From Paludibacter propionicigenes (GTDB taxonomy: Bacteria > Bacteroidota > Bacteroidia > Bacteroidales > JAFGXI01), in assembly GCA_020721655.1 (NCBI GenBank), contig DYMG01000012.1:1-38118 (forward strand): a stretch of DNA of 38,118 nucleotides, in the 5' to 3' direction. A program made the position numbers and the translations under genes. Below the pieces are notes generated by a model. The model was not told where the DNA came from and searched no databases. It saw only the letters and a list, made by a program, of their open reading frames with translations. Below are positions 15,673 through 23,407 of this stretch, piece by piece. Each line of letters starts with the position of its first letter. Within the stretch, counting starts at the first letter, position 1.

Positions 15673-15916
15673 TTTTAAAAGCAAAAAAAACACATTTTGT
15701 TAATAAATGATATAAATTGTTAATAACTCAAACGCTGAATGTGCCTAAAATACTGATGTTTTTAAAAATTATTTTTATGAATTATTTAATAATCAGATAG
15801 TTACATTTAAATTTTACTTCCGCTTAACATATTGATATTTAGTATGTTATAAAAACGATTAAAACAAAATAATTAACTTAAATTAAAGCATTTTTTATTA
15901 ATAAATTTGAAATAAA
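15673..15916. other. AT-rich gap between HU and rsmI
   Basis: About 240 bp with no ORF. It holds two direct repeats TTGTTAATAA at 15697-15706 and 15717-15726 (20 bp apart, two helical turns), and a 7-bp inverted repeat TAACATA/TATGTTA at 15825-15849 (loop 11 nt). These look like possible operator sites for HU or rsmI, but that is a guess from spacing only. Otherwise I see nothing. Confidence 0.35.
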
Positions 15917-15924
15917 TATCTTTG
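15917..15924 (+). promoter_or_regulatory. -7 element of rsmI-xth-queA
   Basis: TATCTTTG matches TAnnTTTG and ends 11 nt before the rsmI ATG, giving a very short leader of about 6 nt if transcription starts 4-5 nt after it. There is no clear -33 partner. Confidence 0.6.
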
Positions 15925-15935
15925 TAAAAAAAAGT

Positions 15936-16646
15936 ATGAGCAAATTGGTTGTTGTGCCCACTCCTATAGGAAATTTAAAAGATATAACATTAAGAGCATT
16001 GGAAGTTCTAAATAGTGTTAATATTATTTTGGCTGAAGATACACGAACTTCGTCTAAACTGCTTAATCATTTCAACATTTCGGGAAAACAGCTTATTGCA
16101 CATCATAAATTTAATGAACATAAATCGTTAGATAATGTAATAAACAAAATTAAATCTGGCGAAACAATAGCATTAATTTCTGATGCAGGAACTCCAGCAA
16201 TTTCTGACCCTGGTTTTTTAATTGTAAGAGAATGTTTAAACAACAATATTGAAGTTGAAACATTACCGGGTGCAACTGCTCTTATTCCGGCTTTAATAAA
16301 TTCGGGTTTACCAAACGATAGATTTGTATTTGAAGGTTTTTTGCCACAAAAAAAAGGACGACAAACCCGCCTTAAAAGTCTTATTAATGAGGAAAAAACT
16401 ATGGTTTTTTATGAATCGCCACACAGATTAGTTAAAACTTTAACACAGTTTCTTGAAATTTTTGGCGAAAACCGTGTAGTTTCTGTTTCTCGTGAGTTAA
16501 GCAAATTGTACGAAGAAAATTTTAGAGGTAAAATTGGAGATGTTATTAATCATTTCAATAATAAAGCAATAAAAGGGGAAATTGTAATAGTTGTTGATGG
16601 CAACAAAAATTCGCAACAAACAGATGTTAATGAAGAAGAACTGTAA
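15936..16646 (+). CDS. rsmI: 16S rRNA C1402 2'-O-methyltransferase RsmI
   Basis: A 236-aa tetrapyrrole-methylase-fold enzyme that methylates cytidine 1402 of 16S rRNA with S-adenosylmethionine. Signature segments: TPIGNLKDITLRALEVLNSV (8-27), AEDTRTSSKLLNHF (35-48), SDAGTPAISDPGF (81-93), and LPGATALIPALINSGLPND. The GQxPxK-like 'FEGFLPQKKGRQTRL' follows. It is somewhat shorter than E. coli RsmI (286) because the C-terminal extension is missing, as usual in Bacteroidota. Followed 15 bp later by xth, then queA: a translation/repair unit. Confidence 0.94.
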   Translation: MSKLVVVPTPIGNLKDITLRALEVLNSVNIILAEDTRTSSKLLNHFNISGKQLIAHHKFNEHKSLDNVINKIKSGETIALISDAGTPAISDPGFLIVRECLNNNIEVETLPGATALIPALINSGLPNDRFVFEGFLPQKKGRQTRLKSLINEEKTMVFYESPHRLVKTLTQFLEIFGENRVVSVSRELSKLYEENFRGKIGDVINHFNNKAIKGEIVIVVDGNKNSQQTDVNEEEL

Positions 16647-16661
16647 TAAAACAAAAATAAT

Positions 16662-17426
16662 ATGAAAATAATATCATACAATGTAAATGGAATAAGAGCT
16701 GCGATAAATAAAGGTTTTTTAGAATGGCTACAATACGAAAACCCCGACATTATTTGTTTGCAAGAAACCAAAGCACAAAAAGAACAATTAAACACATCGG
16801 TATTTACTGAGCTTGGATACCATCAATATTGGTTTTCGGCACAAAAAAAAGGATATAGTAGTGTTGCAATTTTCACAAAAACAGAACCTATAAAAGTTCA
16901 TTACGGGATTGGTATTGAAAAATTCGACTTTGAAGGTCGCTTTCTAAGAGCCGATTTCAATAATTTTACTATAATAGACTCTTATTTTCCAAGCGGAACA
17001 ACAGGTGGCGAAAGGCAGGAATATAAAATGGATTACCTTTTACACGTTAAAAAATATGTTGACGAATTACAAAAAAACACCAAAAACATTATTCTGTGTG
17101 GCGACTATAATATATGCCACAAACCAATAGACATAAACCACCCCGAACGCCACAATGGAGTATCTGGATTTTTACCAGAAGAACGTGAGTGGTTAACAAA
17201 TTTTTTAGACAGCGGATTTATTGATAGTTTTAGAATGTTCGACACATCGGCAGAAAAATACTCGTGGTGGAGTTACAGAGCAGGTTCTCGTCAAAAAAAC
17301 TTAGGCTGGCGTATTGATTACCACATAATAAGCAATTCACTTAAAGATAAAATTACAAATGCTTACATATTAAACAAAGTTGAGCATTCCGACCACTGTC
17401 CGGTTGTTGTAGAAATTAAAGACTAA
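16662..17426 (+). CDS. xth: Exodeoxyribonuclease III / AP endonuclease
   Basis: A 254-aa ExoIII-type AP endonuclease (EEP fold) of base-excision repair. YNVNGIRAAINKGF opens the protein with the catalytic Asn; LQETKAQ carries the metal-binding Glu; GDYNICHKPID holds the Asp/Asn pair; and YSWWSYRAGSRQKNLGWRID plus EHSDHCPVV hold the conserved Trp and the Asp-His active site. All key motifs are present and the length matches E. coli ExoIII (268). In the rsmI-xth-queA unit, 8 bp before queA. Confidence 0.96.
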   Translation: MKIISYNVNGIRAAINKGFLEWLQYENPDIICLQETKAQKEQLNTSVFTELGYHQYWFSAQKKGYSSVAIFTKTEPIKVHYGIGIEKFDFEGRFLRADFNNFTIIDSYFPSGTTGGERQEYKMDYLLHVKKYVDELQKNTKNIILCGDYNICHKPIDINHPERHNGVSGFLPEEREWLTNFLDSGFIDSFRMFDTSAEKYSWWSYRAGSRQKNLGWRIDYHIISNSLKDKITNAYILNKVEHSDHCPVVVEIKD

Positions 17427-17434
17427 ATACAAAA

Positions 17435-18652
17435 ATGAATATTGAAGCAATACAAAACATTAATATTGAAGATTACAACTACAATTTGCCAGATGAAAAA
17501 ATAGCAAAATATCCACTTACTAATAGAGATAATTCTAAACTATTAATTTATAAAGATGGTAAAATAAGTGAGACTGTTTTTAAAAACATTTCACAAGAAA
17601 TTCCAGAAAACTCATTACTTATTTATAATAACACAAAAGTTATTCAAGCTCGTTTGCATTTCAAAAAAAGCACAGGTGCTAATATTGAAATTTTTTGCTT
17701 AGAACCCAGTATGCCATCAGAATACAACCTAATTTTTCAGGAAACACAAAAATGTCAATGGAAATGTATTGTTGGCAACCAAAAACGATGGAAAAGTGGC
17801 GAACTCTCAAAAAATATTAAAATAGACGACCAAGAAATAACTTTAACTGCAAACAAAATAAATACTGAAAATGAACTAATTATAGAGTTTTCGTGGAATA
17901 ATAACATAAATTTTGGAACAATTTTAGAATTAATTGGCGAAATTCCAATACCTCCATATTTAAATAGAAAATCTGAAGAAATAGACAAATCTACCTATCA
18001 AACAATATATTCTGAACACAAAGGCTCTGTGGCAGCACCAACTGCGGGATTACATTTTACAAAAACTGTGTTCAATTCATTAGAAAAAAAGAAAATAAAA
18101 ACCGATAATATTACTTTACACGTTGGTGCAGGAACATTTAAACCTGTGCAAACTTCAAAAATAGGCGAACACACAATGCATTTCGAGCATTTTATTGTCC
18201 GTCGCTCTTTAATTGAAGCTCTTTTAAAAAATTACGGGAAAATTTTTGCTGTTGGAACCACAACCGTAAGAACATTAGAAAGTCTATACTTTATAGGACT
18301 TAAAATAATGCAACAAAACACTAATGAAGACTTTACAATTTACCAGTGGGAAGCATATAAAAATGGGAAAAGCATATCCCCTATTTTAGCCTTAGAAAAC
18401 ATTTTAAATTATATGCAAAAACATAATCTACAACATATAAATGCAAAAACACAAATAATGATAGCGCCAAGTTATAAATTTAAATTTATTAACGGATTAA
18501 TCACAAATTTCCATCAACCTAAAAGCACGCTTTTGCTATTAATATCGGCTATTACAGGAGAAAAATGGAAAGATATTTACAACTATTCATTAAAAAATAA
18601 TTTTCGCTTTTTAAGTTATGGCGATAGCTCAATTTTGTTTATCGATAAATAA
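17435..18652 (+). CDS. queA: tRNA ribosyltransferase-isomerase QueA
   Basis: A 405-aa QueA that transfers the ribosyl group of S-adenosylmethionine to the preQ1 base of tRNA, making epoxyqueuosine. The N-terminal domain runs YNLPDEKIAKYPLTNRDNSKLL, and the second half contains the signature SEHKGSVAAPTAGLHFT (about 189-205), TLHVGAGTFKPV and the C-terminal NFHQPKSTLLLLISA. It is longer than E. coli QueA (356) as in many Bacteroidota. A weak hairpin (ACCTA/TAGGT at 18657-18670) follows the stop, but it is not a convincing terminator. Confidence 0.95.
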   Translation: MNIEAIQNINIEDYNYNLPDEKIAKYPLTNRDNSKLLIYKDGKISETVFKNISQEIPENSLLIYNNTKVIQARLHFKKSTGANIEIFCLEPSMPSEYNLIFQETQKCQWKCIVGNQKRWKSGELSKNIKIDDQEITLTANKINTENELIIEFSWNNNINFGTILELIGEIPIPPYLNRKSEEIDKSTYQTIYSEHKGSVAAPTAGLHFTKTVFNSLEKKKIKTDNITLHVGAGTFKPVQTSKIGEHTMHFEHFIVRRSLIEALLKNYGKIFAVGTTTVRTLESLYFIGLKIMQQNTNEDFTIYQWEAYKNGKSISPILALENILNYMQKHNLQHINAKTQIMIAPSYKFKFINGLITNFHQPKSTLLLLISAITGEKWKDIYNYSLKNNFRFLSYGDSSILFIDK

Positions 18653-18680
18653 ATTATACCTAAATATAGGTTTATTAATA

Positions 18681-18711
18681 TTGCTTATTAATTGAATAAT
18701 TTATAATATTG
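18681..18711 (+). promoter_or_regulatory. Candidate promoter for aminotransferase unit
   Basis: TTG at 18681-18683, 20 bp, then TAATATTG at 18704-18711, one mismatch from TAnnTTTG. The ATG follows 18 nt later. Confidence 0.5.
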
Positions 18712-18729
18712 TAGAACAAAATTTGTACT

Positions 18730-20064
18730 ATGAACACACTTAAAATAAAAGAAACACCTATAAATTACAATGTTGTAAAAAATAAAATAAGTGAAAGCGG
18801 TTTAAAAAATGTTGGTTTAGCAACAATAAGAGAGTTAGTTCGCTTAGTAAACGAAATAGAAGAAGAAACCGGCGATAAATTTATTAGAATGGAAATGGGA
18901 GTTCCAGGAATAATGCCTCCAGAGGTAGGAACTTTAGCTGAAATAGAAGCTCTTAAAAAAGGTGTAGCATCAAAATACCCTATGATTGATGGAATACCAC
19001 CACTAAAAGATGAAATTGTAAAATTTGTTAAAAATTTTTTAAATATAGATGTAAACAGAAATAGTTGCATACCTACAGTAGGCTCAATGCAAGGAGGTTT
19101 TGCTGCATTTTTAATGATTAGCAAATTAGACAAAACTAAAGACACAACACTTTTTATAGACCCCGGATTTCCTGTTCAAAAACAACAAATAAGCGTTTTA
19201 GACCTAAAACACGAAGCTTTTGACGTATATAACTACCGAGGAGAAGCATTAAGGGAAAAATTAGAATCGTACCTTTCAAAAGGAAATATCTCATCAATAC
19301 TATACTCAAACCCAAACAACCCATCGTGGATTTGCTTTACCGATACCGAACTACAAATTATTGGCGAATTAGCAAACAAATACAACGTAATTGTAATAGA
19401 AGATTTAGCATATTTTGCTATGGATTTTCGCAAAAACTATTCAATACCCGGCGAGCCTCCATACCAACCAACAGTAGCAAAATATACCAACAAATGGCTT
19501 TTGCTTATATCTAGCTCAAAATCTTTTAGTTATGCTGGTCAGAGAATAGGAATGTTAGTTATTTCCGATAAATTATACAATGAAGAATACGAAACTTTAG
19601 AAAATAAATTTGGAAACCCAAAATTTGGATATAACATAATTTACAAAATACTTTATTCACTTTCTTCAGGCACATCGCATTCGCCACAATACGGCTTATA
19701 CGCAATGCTAAAAGCCGTTAACGAAGGTAAATATAATTTTGTTGACGACATTAAAATTTATGGAGAAAGAGCCAAAATTATGAAAAAACTTTTCGTTGAA
19801 AATGGCTTTAATATTGTTTATGATAAAGATGAAGACGAACTAATTGCCGATGGATTTTACTTCACAGTTTCATATCCCGGATTAACAGGAAACGAACTAA
19901 TTGAACACTTAATTTATTATGGAATTAGTGCAATTTCGCTAAATATAACAGGAAGCGACCGCCACGAAGGAATTAGAGCTTGCGTTTCGCAAACATCAAA
20001 AGACCAATTTTCTGATTTAGAATACCGTTTAAAAAAATTTAACGAGCACCATCAACAAAAATAA
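18730..20064 (+). CDS. PLP-dependent aminotransferase, class I/II
   Basis: A 444-aa fold-type-I aminotransferase. NPNNPSWICFTDTEL (conserved PNNP segment, residues about 196-212) and IEDLAYFAMDF (the Asp/Tyr that hold PLP) are followed by the PLP lysine in SSSKSFSYAGQRIGML. The substrate cannot be read from sequence. The N-terminal 40 residues (ETPINYNVVKNKISESG) resemble a Bacteroidota clade often annotated simply as aminotransferase class I/II. The next gene starts with its ATG immediately after the stop (no gap), so they are co-translated; a link to the membrane protein's substrate is possible but unproven. Confidence 0.86.
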   Translation: MNTLKIKETPINYNVVKNKISESGLKNVGLATIRELVRLVNEIEEETGDKFIRMEMGVPGIMPPEVGTLAEIEALKKGVASKYPMIDGIPPLKDEIVKFVKNFLNIDVNRNSCIPTVGSMQGGFAAFLMISKLDKTKDTTLFIDPGFPVQKQQISVLDLKHEAFDVYNYRGEALREKLESYLSKGNISSILYSNPNNPSWICFTDTELQIIGELANKYNVIVIEDLAYFAMDFRKNYSIPGEPPYQPTVAKYTNKWLLLISSSKSFSYAGQRIGMLVISDKLYNEEYETLENKFGNPKFGYNIIYKILYSLSSGTSHSPQYGLYAMLKAVNEGKYNFVDDIKIYGERAKIMKKLFVENGFNIVYDKDEDELIADGFYFTVSYPGLTGNELIEHLIYYGISAISLNITGSDRHEGIRACVSQTSKDQFSDLEYRLKKFNEHHQQK

Positions 20065-20784
20065 ATGAAAAAAAACGACACTATTTTTATACTATTAACA
20101 CTTATAATAGTGTTATCGTTTATGCCTTTTCAGTTTTTAAGCACTTATCAAAAAATAATTTTTAATCCAGAATATTGGTACATTTCCAGCTTTGTTAAAT
20201 TTGCAATTTTAGCAACTCTTGGCGAAAGTTTAGGTTTGCGAATATCAAAAGGAATTTATAATTACAATGGCTTTGGACTAATGCCCAGAGCAATAGTATG
20301 GGGCTTTTTAGGCTTAGGAATATCAATTGCATTTGCAATATTTTCGGTTGGCTCGCCGGCAATGTTAGAAAAACTTTTTGGACTTGCAAACGCTACCGAA
20401 TCTATGAAAGCAAATAGTTTTATTGATGCTTACAACATTGGCTTAGGTGGAACACGATTGCTATCGGCATTTGCAATTAGCACTTTTATGAACCTAATAT
20501 TCGCACCTGTTTTTATGACTTTTCATAAAATAACCGATATTCATATTGTTGATAATAAAGGTACTTTATCGGGATTTTTTACTCCAATAAAATTTTATGA
20601 AATTTTCCCAAAATTGAATTGGAGCGTTCAGTGGAATTTTGTTTATAAAAAAACAATACCATTTTTTTGGATTCCGGCACACACTATAACTTTTTTATTA
20701 CCAAGCGAATACAGAATAATTTTTGCTGCAATTTTAGGAATTGTTTTAGGCATTATTTTATCTATTGCTGCAAATAAAAAATAA
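20065..20784 (+). CDS. Mpv17/PMP22-like membrane protein
   Basis: A 239-aa protein with about five hydrophobic segments: MKKNDTIFILLTLIIVLSF, ISSFVKFAILATLGESLG, IVWGFLGLGISIAFAIFSVG, AISTFMNLIFAPVFMTFH and AAILGIVLGIILSIAA. The C-terminal part (WNFVYKKTIPFFWIP, then FLLPSEYRIIFAAILG, then GIILS) matches the Mpv17/PMP22 pattern 'W..wP....FrlVP..yR.lf......W...LS'. In eukaryotes that family forms organelle-membrane channels; the bacterial role is unknown. The ATG follows the aminotransferase stop without a gap. Confidence 0.6.
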   Translation: MKKNDTIFILLTLIIVLSFMPFQFLSTYQKIIFNPEYWYISSFVKFAILATLGESLGLRISKGIYNYNGFGLMPRAIVWGFLGLGISIAFAIFSVGSPAMLEKLFGLANATESMKANSFIDAYNIGLGGTRLLSAFAISTFMNLIFAPVFMTFHKITDIHIVDNKGTLSGFFTPIKFYEIFPKLNWSVQWNFVYKKTIPFFWIPAHTITFLLPSEYRIIFAAILGIVLGIILSIAANKK

Positions 20785-20792
20785 AATTATTG

Positions 20793-21809
20793 ATGAAATT
20801 AAAATTACTAACTTTTATCATTTTTTCAGCCATTTCAATAACGAATTTTGCCCAAGATTCTATTGTAAAGCCTGCAAATAAGCAAACTATTTTTGCAAAT
20901 ATTTTTACAGGAGCTTACTACAATTTTAACACAATAAAACCAAATGCCGGTTTCGAGCTATCAACCGCTCTATTAGGATACAAATTTGAAAACTCAAAAA
21001 ACATCTCATTTACTTTAATTTACGATGTTACACGAACCACAAATGGAATAAATGTATATGATAGCTCTGACACAAAATTATCAGTTTTGTATTTTGAAGG
21101 CAGTAAATACACAGCATTCCTTAAAATGGCAGAAATTAAATGGAAATTTGCTAAAAATTTTAGCCTTTCTGCTGGCGAACTATTAAATGAGCAATATTTA
21201 ACAGTTCAAGATAAATATTGGGCACATCGTTACGTAATGGTTACAATGCAAGAACTCTACAAAATGGCAAATCCTGCCGATTTTGGAATGAGAATAGAAT
21301 ATAGAAACCCTCAAAAATTAGCATTTTCTGTTGGTGCAAATAATGGAAATGGACCTTTTAGGTATCAAGATGCGGAAAGTGTAATTGAATACACATCAAA
21401 CTTAGAAATATTTTACGTTAAAAACCTATTAATCAAAACTTTTATAGCATTAACTCCAGCAACAATTGAAGCAGAAAATAATTTAAAAACTGCTTTTTCT
21501 GGATTTATTTCTTACAAAATAAATAAATATAACATCGGGTTTGAATATTCTAATACTAAAAACCCAGAATTTATAAATAAAATTTATTCAGGAACATCTG
21601 CTTTTATTCTTTACCAATTAACTCCAAAATACGAACTTTTTGGCAGATACGATTATGTAGATAACTCGCCAGTAGCTTCTTACGAAAATATTTTTGTTGG
21701 TGGCATTCAATTTACTCCCGAAAGCAATTTGTTTTTATCTGTAAACTACAGATATTGGGAAAAATCGGAAATACAGCAATTATATTTTAATTTAGGAGCA
21801 AAATTCTAA
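20793..21809 (+). CDS. Outer-membrane porin-like beta-barrel
   Basis: A 338-aa protein with signal peptide MKLKLLTFIIFSAISITNFAQ, then amphipathic strands (YKFENSKNISFTLIYDV, FAKNFSLSAGE, KLAFSVGANNGNGPFRY, YNIGFEYSNTK, YELFGRYDYVDNSPV) to the C-terminal Phe, the classical last residue of outer-membrane barrels. The KYELFGRYDYVDNSPVA pattern is porin-like. I place the start at the ATG of 20793; the TTG three bases earlier is less likely. Third gene of its unit. It ends tail to tail with the hotdog gene, overlapping by 4 bp, with no room for a terminator. Confidence 0.78.
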   Translation: MKLKLLTFIIFSAISITNFAQDSIVKPANKQTIFANIFTGAYYNFNTIKPNAGFELSTALLGYKFENSKNISFTLIYDVTRTTNGINVYDSSDTKLSVLYFEGSKYTAFLKMAEIKWKFAKNFSLSAGELLNEQYLTVQDKYWAHRYVMVTMQELYKMANPADFGMRIEYRNPQKLAFSVGANNGNGPFRYQDAESVIEYTSNLEIFYVKNLLIKTFIALTPATIEAENNLKTAFSGFISYKINKYNIGFEYSNTKNPEFINKIYSGTSAFILYQLTPKYELFGRYDYVDNSPVASYENIFVGGIQFTPESNLFLSVNYRYWEKSEIQQLYFNLGAKF

Positions 21810-22228
21810 GTTTCCAAAAGAAAAATTTTTAATTCGCCTTTTGCAATTAAAACACCATTACAAAAAACCATTCCCTCTACAACACTTGCATTAAAAACTT
21901 CGGCAGTTACAATTAGTTTAGTTTCCAAAATTTCTCCAATTTTTGGAAGTTTAAAAACCTCAAAATTTTTTACGGCTCCAATAAAACCTTTTTTAGGTAT
22001 TTCATTATTTATAAGCGAGTTAAACCCTGTTCCTGCGGCTGCAGTTTGTGCAATATTTTCTATAAGTGCTACTTCTTGTAATTTCCCATTTTGAACAAAA
22101 ATATTATCTGTTTTTATTTCAAAACTTGTAATAATTTCCTTATTATTTGCCATTAATAATTTATCGACCATTACCATAGGTTTTCTTTGTGGTATTAGGT
22201 CTATAATATTTATTGATGATGTTTCCAT
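21806..22228 (-). CDS. Hotdog-fold 3-hydroxyacyl-ACP dehydratase-like
   Basis: A 140-aa hotdog protein of the FabZ/FabA-related group found with flexirubin and aryl-polyene ketosynthases. LIPQRKPMVMVDKLL (about 11-25) corresponds to FabZ's LPHRYPFLLVDRVL and LIENIAQTAAAGTGF (55-69) to IIEAMAQTAG, so the Glu57 partner is present. The FabZ HFPG motif is missing, and the protein contains no histidine at all. It therefore cannot use the FabZ His-Glu pair; it may be a binding/thioesterase-type or a variant dehydratase. Its ATG overlaps the stop of the ketosynthase gene (TAATG). Family assignment moderate, reaction uncertain. Confidence 0.72.
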   Translation of the reverse strand: METSSINIIDLIPQRKPMVMVDKLLMANNKEIITSFEIKTDNIFVQNGKLQEVALIENIAQTAAAGTGFNSLINNEIPKKGFIGAVKNFEVFKLPKIGEILETKLIVTAEVFNASVVEGMVFCNGVLIAKGELKIFLLET

Positions 22229-23370
22229 TAAACAACAGTTAACATAACATAAGCGTACGAAAACCTTGCACTTTCGGGGCTCATAACTAAAATTTTCTGC
22301 CCTTTTTTAAGTTTTCCAGAATTAAATAGTTCTTCCAGCATTAAGTAAGCCGATGCAGACCCTACATTTCCAACTTTAGTAAGGTTTGTAAACCATATTT
22401 TTTTAGGTATTGCACAACCAACGTTTTCCGACTCTTCTGCAATTTTATCTCTAAAAAACTCTGACGACATGTGTGGTAAAAAATAATTGAGTTCTTGTGT
22501 AGAAAAGTTGTATTTTTCCACAACTCGTTTTAAGGCTTTTGCACCGTATTTAATTATGTTTTCGCTCAATAAACGCACGTCTTGAGATAGTGTCATGACC
22601 GAATTTTCGTTAATTTCGTTTTTGGTTAAATCTCGCCAAGGAATTAATTGTCCACTACCATCATTTATTCCTCCTGAATATAAACAAGTTGGTAGTTCGT
22701 TTGAGTATGAAATTACATCAACCCAATTTATTTCTAATGAAATTTTATTTTGGTTTGGTTCATTTTGCAAAAGAGCTACAGCAGCCCCGTCAGAAAGCAT
22801 CCAACGTAAAAATTCTCTTTCAAAAGCTATGTAGGGTTTATTTTTAAGTTCTAAAACTTTATCAGATTCTTCTTTAAAATTTTTGGCAAGCATCCAACTC
22901 GAAAGTTTTTCAGAACCTCCGGCTATTGCATTTTTCACTTCGCCCAAAGCTACCGACATAAAAGCGTATTTTAGTGCTAACATTCCCGAATTACAAGTTC
23001 CTTCGGGAGTTATTGCTTCCAATTCGCAATTTTTAAGTAAACCTTGAACCATTTGTGCGTGAGCAGGTATTAATTGATCGCTCGATGATGTTCCTAATGC
23101 TAATAGTTCAATATCTTTATTTGTGAAATTTTCGTCGAATAATTTATTTATTGCCAAAACTGCAATTTCGGAGTTTGTATGTGTTGATTTTCCTCCTTTT
23201 TCTAAAGCGTAATATCGGGTTTTAATTCCGTTATTTTTTAGTATTAAAGCTCTGGCTTTAGATTTTTGTTGATTTATTTCGCCTAAGTAACTTTCAATAT
23301 CATCGTTGTTTATGGGGTTATTTGGTAAAAATTTTTCTATTTTGTTGATATATACTTTATTTTTTTTCAT
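22228..23370 (-). CDS. FabH/DarB-like beta-ketoacyl synthase III
   Basis: A 380-aa KAS III-type ketosynthase. The catalytic triad is visible: Cys126 (EGTCNSGM), His300 (NYFLPHMSSEFF) and Asn335 (KVGNVGSAS). It differs from housekeeping FabH (about 320 aa) by a longer N-terminus with IKTRYYALEKGGKSTHTNSE; this NGIKTRYYALD-like block is one I associate with ketosynthases of flexirubin/dialkylresorcinol (DarB-like) clusters, though I cannot confirm it here. The acyl substrate is unknown. It is fused by TAATG overlap to the hotdog gene and lies 37 bp behind bioA. A TACTTTTG element at 23377-23384 sits 6 bp before its ATG, so it might also have a nearly leaderless promoter. Confidence 0.85.
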   Translation of the reverse strand: MKKNKVYINKIEKFLPNNPINNDDIESYLGEINQQKSKARALILKNNGIKTRYYALEKGGKSTHTNSEIAVLAINKLFDENFTNKDIELLALGTSSSDQLIPAHAQMVQGLLKNCELEAITPEGTCNSGMLALKYAFMSVALGEVKNAIAGGSEKLSSWMLAKNFKEESDKVLELKNKPYIAFEREFLRWMLSDGAAVALLQNEPNQNKISLEINWVDVISYSNELPTCLYSGGINDGSGQLIPWRDLTKNEINENSVMTLSQDVRLLSENIIKYGAKALKRVVEKYNFSTQELNYFLPHMSSEFFRDKIAEESENVGCAIPKKIWFTNLTKVGNVGSASAYLMLEELFNSGKLKKGQKILVMSPESARFSYAYVMLTVV

Positions 23371-23407
23371 ACTCTACAAAAGTAACAGTTATATGGTTAT
23401 AATGTTA

